From: Acanthaster planci
Lineage: Eukaryota > Echinodermata > Asteroidea > Valvatida > Acanthasteridae
Length of the DNA stretch: 64,000 bases
Assembly (NCBI RefSeq): GCF_001949145.1
Contig: NW_019091520.1
Coordinates: 322,687-386,686, forward strand
Direction: 5' to 3'
Shown: piece by piece, positions 34,756 through 46,700 of the stretch
Position numbering within the stretch: position 1 is the first letter of the stretch
Layout of the letters: each line of letters begins with the position of its first letter
Made by a program: the position numbers and the translations under genes
The notes under the pieces: model-generated
What the model was told of the DNA's origin: nothing
Databases searched by the model: none
What the model saw: the letters and a program-made list of their open reading frames with translations, nothing else

Positions 34756-37700
34756 ATGATGTCTGACAGACGCAGCGAAGTCGCGGCCCTCCTCCACAAA
34801 TGGGCAACAGAGGAGATGAACTTTGTGCCCCAGGGGCGACATGTGAATGCACCCATGCCGACAACACAGGAACTCAGAGGGTAAGAAGAGAGGCGAATCT
34901 CAGGGAGCCATTGGTCACGGATGGGACGGAAAGTTTGGCTGGTGTCAGCCTGCTACTGTGGAATTAGACAGCCTTCTGTTTTGCTTTTGCTTCCACAGTG
35001 CAACATTGTAAATTATCACTGACATTGAAGGAATGTTAGGCACGTCTGCATTCCTATTTAGGGAAATATCCATTGCACGTACTTGAAAGCGCTACTGAAT
35101 TTTGTGCACATTCAGTCGAAAGGTGCATGCATGTATTTTTCACCATTTTCATGTACATGTATGTACACGTGATGTCACTTGGTAAAGCTGGCTGTCATTT
35201 TTGGTATATAGTGCCCAATACTAAATACATACATGTAATGATGAGAGGTGATTCAAAGAATGTAGTACGTAGTCTTGTTTCCTGTTAACCCTGACACTTG
35301 CCTGACCTCCCCAGATCCTACAAATCCACCAGGAGGTTGTGAAGGCCTTTGCAGACTAGACCAAGAATAATCCCTCCCACAAAACTAGTACTTCATACTT
35401 GGGATTCGGGTCTTTTCTTTTCAAAAGTGTCTCTGGCAAAAATGCTAAGGACTTTAGCTAATTGGGCTCAGGATCTGTCGAGGCCCAGTACAAATTGCCT
35501 TTGGGTCTTTTCATTTAATTTGGTTTCAGAATGACAGTCGCCATGATAATTATTTATGAGATTTACATTTTTTAGGGAAGTGTCAGTTTTTAATGGGGTG
35601 TTTTGCCCTGCGCTGGTGTGTATTTTATCGGCATATAAGCACTACATGTACATGTATATATTGGAACATGTGCACCATTCAGTAAGAGTGAGCAGGTGTT
35701 TTTTACCAGTCTTTAGACAGCATTGAGCATTCAGTGTTTATAAATGCATGTCCCAATTTAAAATATCATTGGCATTTGTTTTCATCATTTTTGTTACTTG
35801 ACAGGATTTGCCGTGGGAGTCTGCTGGATATCTGGGAGTTTGTGATAACAAGGGTGCACTCAGCCCAGACTGCAAGAAAGATTAAAGGGAACCTGGCACT
35901 GTATCCTTCATAAACCACAGTTACACTGGAGAAATCCTCTTACACTGCACCTGTAGAGGATTAATACAGAGCCCTGCCAGGCCTAGGACCTCCCACAATT
36001 GCTGACCTGATTTTTCGTTCTGATAACTTCACGTACTTTTACCAATATAATGATTAATGAGAAAAATAACTAATCTTTAGCTTACACTTTATGCTTCACT
36101 CATGGACAGTACTGTACGTAGTTTTCCCAGGCTCCATAGGCTCCGTCAACCTTAATCAGGTCTTTGCCACCTGCTGCTGCCCCTCGCAAAGTTGAGTGAT
36201 TGCGAGTTGTTACACTCTGCTTTACTCTACTCAGGCAACACTATAAAAACAGTAAGAAGACAAAATAGTACTTGAATTGGATGTAACATTTCAAGAACGT
36301 ATTTTAAATGATTTTGGGACCAGTGTTGTATTTGAGTCCATCACAGGTCCCTGTAAGTCCATCACAAGTCCCTCTAAGTCCATCACAAGTCCATCATAAG
36401 TCATTCATTCTTGAGCCAATTCACAAACTATTCAAATGAGCCGTTACAAAAGCATTCTTTCGTTATTTTTATACTGTTACTTATGACTAGCTTTGTGAAA
36501 GGACTTGTGGACTTGTGATGGACTAAAATACATGTACAAAACTGTTTGGGACACTGTTCAGGCTATCAGTTTGATAAAGCTGGGTTGGTTAGCTGATCTG
36601 AAATGTCAGATTTTACAAGGCCAAAATCTGGACTGGCTGAGTGTTTGTATTTTTTGGCCGGGGGGGGGGGAGAATCGACAGCCAAAGTGCTTAGGCCTAA
36701 CCTGCTTCATGTCTGCCAATCATGTGCATGTCAAACATGGATGTCATCCGCTTTTGCTCAGACAAACAGGGTAGTGTACATATCATTTACCTGTGAAATG
36801 TTTGAAAAGGTCTACCACAATTCCACTCTTTACTAAGGGATGTTCAGGAAATGCACTGCAAAGGTTGAATGTAACAAGGTAGCGGAAATCACGTGATCCC
36901 TTTCACTGGAGAAGGCCACTCACTGGGAGCGTTTTCCTTGACAAATATGAACTTTCTCAGACAAGCTAGACACCGGTCGGGGACGGGATACAAAGTCAAG
37001 TACAAGGGAGACAGCAAGTACTCCCACGAGAGGGCGGAGTTACTGCAGAGACGGAGGGAGTTGAAGGCCCAGTTGGAAGGCACCAAGTCGGACATCAAGC
37101 GGCTGAGTGGAGACCTGGGGAGACTAGAGTTGGAAATTCTATCTGCAGGTACAATGTACTTGATTCCTTGCACCAAACCCATCAAATCTTCCACCGAACC
37201 TCTTATACCATCATGTCAGAAGACAATGACACTTTCCTTCTATGTGAGATTTTAAGAACGTCAAGTCAAACTTAAAGTGATAACGTGTAGCTGCTGTCCT
37301 TAAATGCTTAGAACCTTCCTCACAATTCACAACGTCTTCAAATCGAGGCCGTGTAGAGCATGCTGGAAACATCAGCAGTTGGTATGTAAATGCATAAATG
37401 TGATAAACTGTTCACATTGTACCTCCCGCATTGTAATGGGTCATTACATGTACATTGGCCTTATGTCCTTGAGCAGGGCACTTGATAGTGATTAGGTACC
37501 ATGAGTTAAGTGCTTAAAGATTGCACTTTTCATTATCAGACCACAGTTTCCAATTCAAGACTGGAGCAACCTTTCCCAAGGAATGCACTGTGCAGGACAG
37601 ACCGTGTCTCTTCTACTTTTTTTGACTTCTCCACTTTTTTTACTTATTCCCAGAACATGAGTACCAAGACGCCTGTTCTGAGATATCCGACCTCCAGCAC

Positions 37701-40700
37701 AAACAGACATTGCTGGGGGCCCATTCTACTGAGTGCAAGGCCAACACGGCTCGGTATGAGGAGTACACCAATCGCATAACTGGAAAGCTGAACCATTACA
37801 TGGAAATAAAAAGGTGAAACCACGGTTCCCTTAGCATGGAAATGTATCGTGTTGTTTGCTCAATTATTTTGAAGTTTTAAACAGATTTGGAAAGTATTCT
37901 CAAGAAGTAATCAACAACTTTATAGGAAGGAAAATTTTCCACTTTCTGTAAGGATTCAACCCTTTGTCTAATGCGATAAAAAGTACATTTGAATGCATAA
38001 AAGCTAAGTGAACTTGAATTAAATGTTTGTTTTACCCGAAACACTGCTTTTAAAAACTGGTTGGCTCATGTTTACGTATAGTCAGAACTGTCTAGGGATG
38101 TCAGGTGTTCGTATGAGAGTAAGCATGTTTGCTGTGCACTTTGTGTTTTCTGAATGCTTAGTTTTGTTCAAAGAAGTTCTCTGAATGTGCTTTATACCTT
38201 GAGATGCATGTGATCTCATTTATATTTTGCAACAGTGGGCATGGCCAGTCACTGTTATTCAGCAAGCAAGGCTCGAACAAAGCCAACGGCACATTCTCAC
38301 CAGGTCTGGAATCGGCATGCACTGTAAGTTTGCCGGCAAATACGACGGGCTTTCCACCTATCCAGCAGAAGTGAATCTTTTGCTTTTGTAGCAAAACACT
38401 TCAGTTTAGAATACCGGGGCTCTCGTTCACAAACAAATGGATTGATGTCTCTGATGTGAAGGAGGAAACTGGTCAAATCTGAGATGGTGGTCAGGAAAAA
38501 CAAAATAAAGTGGTTTTAATGTGTCTTCCGTTCGGAAAATCTTTTTTCCTGTGTGTAGCCACAGAGTATTCACCTGAAATGAGATTTTGCAACGATCTTT
38601 TCATTGAATTTTGTCCTTCACTTCCTCCTTCATTGAGCATGTTCTCTTGGTGATCTCTAAGATATTAGGAAGAAGAATTGGCCAGCTTGCTCCAGATACT
38701 AAACTCAGGTGGGTCTCGAGCCCGTAACTACCGCTTTCTTCCACAGATGTCTCAGTAACCAAGTCTCATATAAACTAGGTGCAACGCTGACTGGGACATG
38801 CTGTCCTCAATCTGGTAAAAAATTCTAAACCATGACCACACCATTTAGGGGCTCTTTGTGTTTTTGAGGCTTGAAAAAAAGACAGTTGAAGAGTTAACAT
38901 CATGAATTTTTTTTGCTTACCATATTTTGCGTCCTCAGAAAGTTGTGCGTGAGTCGTGCTCCGAGGTAGCAGCTTTCCTTCGTCAGATACTGAAAGGGGA
39001 CTTTGGTTCCGACTCCAAAGCTTTGTGAGTTTGCCACACTTGCCTCAAATCATGAGCGGATTGTGTACTTGTTGCCCTAATCCTCCAAATTAATTACAAA
39101 TCACACAGGGTCTTATTGGATTTGGCAGAAGTAGGGATAGTGGCATGGTTTTCAAGGAGGAGCCCAACTGGAAGCAAATCTCACGGTGTTGGGCTCGTGT
39201 CGCAAAAACCTCAGTTTAAAGCGTGGTGAAATAAGCAGCCAGCAATTTGTGTCTCTAGCTCACCTAGACAGCAGGTGTTTCACTCCACTCCAGGGAAAGT
39301 GAGTGCATGTTCAGCAGGAGTGGGAAAAGTGGTTGGCAAGGGGTGGCCACGGTTGAGTTGAGGCAGTGGCAGATAGATGCAGGAGAAGCCAGGTATTGAA
39401 AGGCAGTTTCACCGTAAACTGTATTTGTTGTTCAGGCCCTCAATGTGGCCTTGGTTGCAGCAGTGCCTGCTCGATGCAACACAGGTTCCGAAAATGCATT
39501 GATGTGAAAAGAGATGCACTGTTCAAAACATCAAGCTATCTGATTCTTTTCATAACCACACAGCTCACCCAAAAAGATGCACACGTATGTATGCCTGTTA
39601 CAAACTTCTTGAAATGTTTCCTCGATTATTTTCTGAAATGCTTCACAATCCTTCCTCTAGGACTGAGAGACAGAACCGGACCTGGGCCAGTATCGAGAAC
39701 GTCCTGGCAGACCACCCCTCCGATCAGGTCATCCGATCGCTGGCGGTCATTAGCGAGGAATCCGCTCATTCCCTGAGACGGATCACGAACGGCATCGACC
39801 TGAAAAAAGATGCTGAGCAACTTAGGTAGGGAGTGTCTTCTCAATCTCATCAGGGTCTCCCCTGGGGTTCCGATATGTTTGAGGTGGTCAAACAAATTTT
39901 GCCAAAATTCTAGCACCTAAAACAAAAGCGAGTGTTTTGAGGAAGGCCTAAAATAAGTTCTATCTGGTATACATTAACTCTGCATTTCCTCTCTAAAATG
40001 AATCTTATATTCTGTTTCCCGCTTCACCATGCTGAATGATTTGAAAGTAATCTACTTAAAAGAGCTTTGAAGCTTTTTATGGTGAAGGTGGTAAGTTAGA
40101 GAGGTTTGTGTATGGTTCTCCAGTTCTTTTCAGAACCACACATACTCAAAAGAGATACCCTTGCATGGTGCTACCGCAAACCTCTCTAACTACTCTACGT
40201 GTATTTGATTTAATCTATGTGTATTGATTGATCTCAATCTTGCCTAATCCTACAAGATTTCCTGAAATTTTACACACTACACATCTGTCCATCTGGAAGG
40301 ATTTGAGTTTAAAATCAGAGTTTGAACCTACAAGACTGAAAACGACGTGCACCTCTTTCTCAACCCACAGACAATTTATAACTAATTTAGTAGTAGAGGT
40401 CTTGGCATCATCCCTTGAACTCCCATCCAAAGAGTCTCCCTGGCTTCTTAGATCTCAGCACCTGTTGGTTTTTGTTCAGTAAAGTTTTATCTTCATTGTT
40501 CATTCCATGTACGGTCTTTCCCCAAAGTGCCCACTTTACAATATAGTCCAGATTTACTCTTCCCCTTGACCAGCTCTGTGAGGCATTCATGAATGTTTTC
40601 CACACGTGGCACTGCATCTGAGATCTGTCTCCTGAATCCTTTGCTCATCCAGCATTTAATGCTATTCATTTGCTTGTGAATAGAGAGGCGAAGAAACATC

Positions 40701-43700
40701 TTCCCTTTGTCATAAACTTCTAAATACTTTCTGATACTGTAGCTCACACCCTCTGTTGTCTACTGACTTTTTAGTTCGGTGATATCAGTAAAACAATTCA
40801 ATCAGTTAAATCAGATGAAATTTGAAGCTTTTCATGGTGGAGGTAGCAAGTAGACTAGACAGCATTGGGGATATAGCTCTTTTTTGAGTATGCGAGGTTC
40901 TGAAGAGAACCGGTGGTACTCAACGTTTCGGACAGTATGCTCTGTCCACCGTCAGGAGACTGACGTTAAATCTATCGTCGGTTGACCTTTTGTTAGGTGA
41001 TATAAGTGAAACAGTTCAATCATTTAAATCTGGTTGTTGTGCCCAGGTTTAAGCATGGTAGCAGCGGTCTGTTGGAAGATGCCTCCACAGCACCAGACCT
41101 CATGCTGAGTGTCCACCAGCTCATTGAGGTAAGGAAAATCTGATTATGGAAAGATCCCACTGAGCTGAGCTTAAGTATCAATCAGCTGTACAACCTTAAC
41201 TAGGCATAGTCGAGTCCACCACAAATCCTTTCCCAAGTCCTCTCACAAGACCGGTCGTGAGTAAATAGTTGGACAATGACAAGGGAATGCCTTTTGTTCA
41301 TTTCATCTGAAAAGAGGTTCTGCACGACGGCCATCTTCCGGTCAGTTTTTTGTTCCATCGGGATGCACATGAGTAGACCTTTTGTGCATATCCCCCATAA
41401 CAAAAGCAGACTGGATGACATGCGATGGACATTTGATGGACTAGCAGGGACTTGAGGGGACTAGCAGGGACCTACAATGAAGCATTCCTTTCCACAGAAC
41501 AGTTTAGATAAAGGAGTTGAAATGTTTTGACGACCACTGGATCTGAGTGGAAACCACAGTTTTCTGTTTACTTGTTTCACAGTCATGCTGCAGACCATTA
41601 CGAATACCTTCCTGTTCTTTACGTGGAGTTAAACAAAGCCACTTGTTCCGGTCATCTTCACTTTTTAGGAGAAACAGCTGGCCCACATGCGGACGTTCAT
41701 GGTCACAGAGCAGAGTCGGAACACGGCCTGGCGGCTGGATAAGAGACTAGCCCAGTTAGTCTCTCAGGTCCACAGGAAACTGGACATATCACTGTCCAAT
41801 CAGCCGGGAGCCTTGGAAATGGCCAGGTAGGGTCTACACTAACCCCTTAAGTTTTTGCATCAGGAATGTTAAGACGCTGAGCTATTTGCACAATGCCTGA
41901 AAAAAAAGGCTCATCATTTTATTTGTAGATGGTTGATCACGTGACTATACAACGCCTGATTAAATCCCCATCATCCGAGTGGTGGATCATTGATTACGTG
42001 TCATTGAATTATTCGTCTTTAATAATGTGGAGTACACTGCACCACTAAAACAGAGGTTCCATTCTACTGGTAAATGAAAGTTTCATTTTTGCTGTCAGGC
42101 TGTTTTTGAACTTGTAGATGATGCAGGGATGTATTTTAGGTTTATTCAGGCATTGTTTAAAACTAAATAATGAGTATGCCACATTTATGCAGTGGGAAAA
42201 ATAATTACGTTTAATGACAGATGGAAGTTCCATTCCACTCGGCTTTACCCTTTGAAATGGACCATTTTATCCTGGACCCTTCAGTTTTTTACCCTTCATA
42301 TCAAAATTGTCAATCTCTGGTTGTACTCCATGGTCGGTCAGATCACTTGGCGACTAAGGCATCTTTACATGACTTTGGTTTTACCCTGTCGTAGCATCCT
42401 TTGTAATTCAGATTCAGGGCTTTAACGATGATTAACCCCCATAAAATTAAAACTTAAATAAGATAAAAAATCACGATAAAAGTATTTGGATGATGTCGTA
42501 GAGCACAAGTGCTGATAAGGTTTAAGACTGTGAAAGACATCGTTTGACTTTATCGATCTTCGTGTATGTTGCAGACACACACCTTATTGCTGTCTTTGAG
42601 TTTGTGTTCTCTGCTTGGAATACGTGCTAGGACTTTGTTTTCTGCCGAGTTGGAGTTAGTCTCCTCCACAGCCGCTCTTGAGCAGCTTCGGGATTCCTGC
42701 AAGGAGCTTCAGGAGTGGGCCTCCAAGGCCTCTAAGGAGAAGGATAACCTGTACAGCAAGTACCAGCAGATTCAAGACTTCAAGAAGTTGACTGTGAGTA
42801 AAACAGGCTTGGGACGTGTCCTCCGTTCTGCTGCATTCCTCATTTTCTACAAGCTGGAAAATGCCGCTGACACAGCTGGGAATGTTCTCGGATTTGCAAC
42901 ATAAATTGGAAAGTGTTATTTCAGCAACAACTTTTACCAACAAAATGGTCTACTCAATTCTTGAATGTGAATGGTTTTGACAGCGATGTTTTAGTGTCCG
43001 CCGTGATATATTTCCTGCTTTATTAGGATTTCAGATTTTTGTTTCCTCTCATTTCCTTTCATTTCCTCTATTGCCAATGTTCTGCACTGTAGTCATTCTT
43101 TGGCGGGGTCTACAGGGCATTTATTTCAGTCTTCTATCGGCACCAAGTATCATGCCCAAAGTATTTCCAAACTTACTCAAAAACACTTTATAAAAGCTCG
43201 TTACGGAACCTGTATTTTTGGCCACCCCTGGTACAATGTGTCTATCTATCTGTGACATGTGTTCTTTGATTTTGTGTCATGATGCAAGGAGAAGAAACAG
43301 GACCTGATCCGAGTGTTGGTGAGGCAGAACTCGGAAGCCAAGAAGAAGCTGGAGATTCTCCGGAGAGAGGTGAGTAAAGCTCAAGTTGCCCATCAGCCTG
43401 GAATTTCTGTCAAAGTGAACGTTTGAAGTTTCTCGTTTCAGATTGCATCACACGTGTACGTGTACGTAGCGTGATTCACTATGTATAATTGGTCTTTGGT
43501 CTGTCCTGTTGAGATATGATTTGATTTGATGCAAAGAGTGTGAAAACCTGACAGGAGAGAAAGGTAGCCACTTTGACTCGTTCGTCTTCTGTTTCCTCGG
43601 CAACAGAATCTGATGTACATGCAGTCTTCACTGTGCAGTCACGAGGCGGGCACTGTCGCCACGGCAACCCAGATGAAGAATGGGGTGACGGAGGAGGTAG

Positions 43701-46700
43701 AGCGGTTTGCCCAGCTTCCGTTGCACTTGCTACGTCTTGTATCGTTGGACAGGTGAGATTTACAGGGTGCTTGGTCTTAGAACTAAATTTTTTGCCTGAA
43801 CACTGCTTCAACTCCGGCCATTCTCATGGCTATCATTCTATCCAAAGTGTGACGTACATGCATTTTACTGAAATATGATGTCATTTGGACTGGGAAGTGT
43901 ATTGGAAACAAGCGGCGAACAGGCTTGTGCTGGTTCATGTGCTGGTTCTCACGCTAATGCCTTTTTACACATGGAGTTTGCTTGTGACGTATTCTCCTTG
44001 GGACTCTGGAGGGGAAGGTTTTTACAAACTGATTTAAAACAAAGTTTGAACTCACTGCTGGGTCTCGACTGTCAGTCGTTATTATTTGTAAATTTTGAAT
44101 ATTCACAAACTTTGGTTTTACTCTGAGGAACTGGCAAACATTTTATTTAGCACTGCATCAAAAGAGAAAATGGCCTTTTACTGTAAAGAAGGAAGATGGT
44201 GATTTCTGATACCTGTTGTATAAAAGTATTGAAATTCCATTGTGATGGTTACACAGTGGACAGAGCATTCCGGTGAGCCAGCTGTCAATCAACCGATTCA
44301 GTGGCCAATCACAGAGCAGTGGAGGCGGGGCTATCACAGAGGTCGTTCAGCTCTTGAAGTATCCACCTTACAAGGTACAGAACTTGTTAACAGTGAGTCG
44401 ATTTGTAAGTCAGTTCACAAGGCAGAATTTGTATGAATAACAGTGACAAAAGGATGCCAAACTCAAAGAGTTGACTTACGACTGAATGACTTACATTTAT
44501 AGTACTTGTGGTGATTTGTGAATTCAATTTTATAGCACCATATACTTCTATTGAGGGCATGGTTCCCGTGGCCTGGAAAAATCACGAAAAAGTCATGGAA
44601 ATTTGCTTTCGTTTCCCAGGTCCGGAAAAGTCATTGAATTTTGTCAAAATGACTAAAGTCATGGAAAAGTCTGGGAATTTTTCAAACACTCTGTGTGATT
44701 TGAATCATCAGAAATTAGTGCACAAATTGTGTGATTTTATTTGCAACTTTAAAAGTCCGAATAGTCCAAGAAATTGCATTATTGGATCATGGATTTTCAT
44801 AATTTGGTCACAGAAAAGTCCAGGAAACGTTACGGAATTGAATTTTCCTTAAGGTGCAGGGACCCTGAAGGAGTTTGTTAACTACCAACTTTTAGAAGCA
44901 TCTACTTGTAGTAGTTCAATTTTCCAGTCATCAGCTTTATCTACCTGTATGTCTCAGACTTTGCCTGTTTGTAGCCCCCTAATTTGAAAGTTGTCAGTTC
45001 AGTTATATGTTATATAATAATATAAAGTATAAGTATACAGTATGTTATAGTATTATAACTTATATTTCACTATGGGAACTTCTAACAGTATGCTATCGGT
45101 CCAAAGACAGAAACGGAGGCCTAGAGGCAGCCTTGATTTCAGAGGCAAACCTGAGAAAAAGCAATAATATTGAAAGCGTCAAGGTGCTGATACAAGACTT
45201 CTACGGAAAGTGTACCGCTTCGATATCTTTTAATTGAGAGATAATCTAGTTGCTTGTAGAAGTGGTTTCGTCTTAAATGAATTGTGTCACCCACTTTCAT
45301 TCACTCCTAATAGTAAACGGAATTTCACTTTTGCCCTCCTTGCGTTTACAGGCTCCGGAGACTTTGCTACCACATGCCGTTCAGCTGAAATGTGAAATAA
45401 CGGCAGTACAGACACTGCTAGACTCCAAACATCTACTCCATACGTCCATGGCGGAAACCCACACTGATGATCGAGCAACCATTCAAAATATCTCAGGTAC
45501 TGGGTAAACTGAACTCTTTTTGCAAAACAAGGAATGTAAATTGTTAATGATGATTTGCACTGGGCAGACTCTTCACTTAAATTAACCCCAACCAGCGTTG
45601 TAGTCAAGACCTTCAATCAAGACCTTCAGTCATCAGCTACAAAACTGAGACTAAGGCCGTGTCCGAACAGCTAAGTCTGTTGTCTGTGCTTTCTCCGCAT
45701 ATCTCCAATGAAGTGGAGACCAAGACCTAGCTCTAAGCAACAGATTCGGATGCAGCACAAGACCAAGACCTTTGCTTGCCAGGTTGAGATAAAGAGTTTG
45801 CTTTTTGAGACCGATAGCGAGATCAGACCTTTTGAGACAGAGACTTGTTTAAGTTGAGACTGAGAGCAAGACTGAGACCACGAGAGATCTTAAGACCTCT
45901 ATCACTGACCCAAACCCCTACCCTATGAGGCCTTCTAGAGTGGCAGTATCTTGCCTTTCTCCTCCTACTTATTGTTAAAACTGCCAGGCCACTCCTAGCC
46001 CAATTTCTTACCTCTCATTGCTATCTTAGCCCATGTTTCTTGTATCTTGACGTTGAGATGAAGAAGATGTATTCACCATTTTAGACCTAAATATCTCATT
46101 CTCAATGTAACGTTTCAATGACTTAAAATGGAGTATTGTTTATAATACTCTCACGATGAGGGATATCTTTAGCTTTGATCAAGAGTATTGGTAGAAATAA
46201 TTTAGAGGTTGCTTCCTTGAAACACCTCCTACAAGCCAGTTTTTGTTTGCGGTGTGAACAGCCACTGACGTGCTGTCTGTGGTGTACAGAATCCTAGCTT
46301 GTACTTTGTCATTTTAATAACAAGATATGTGAGGTATCTGAGAAAAAAAAAAGAATTCATCAGAATCCTTTCTGGTAATCTAGTGATGATAATACAACAA
46401 GCATGTTGATTGGTCCCTCCTGAAAGTATATCTGAGAACATTTTGCATTTAATTTCTTGCAAAACCCTCATCACTTGGTCATGTTGGAAGTCATTCCTAG
46501 GAGACAGACAAGAAGCCTAAAGTCTGCACAATCCTAACCACTTGTGTAGTAATCTGTGTCAGTTTTTGTCATATCTTAAGACATTTCAATTCTGCAGAAT
46601 GTTTGAAGTCAGTTCCCAATCGAGACAGCTTAGTAAGCAAAAAAGAATCCTAATTCCTTGCTGGTTTTTTTTAGCCCTGACAAAGGAGGTCAGCTCTCAT

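Noticed and set aside
44508-44852. 114-codon open frame in HAUS5 intron 13
   Set aside because: Built from repeated AAAGTCATGGAAAAGTC-like words, with no protein features.
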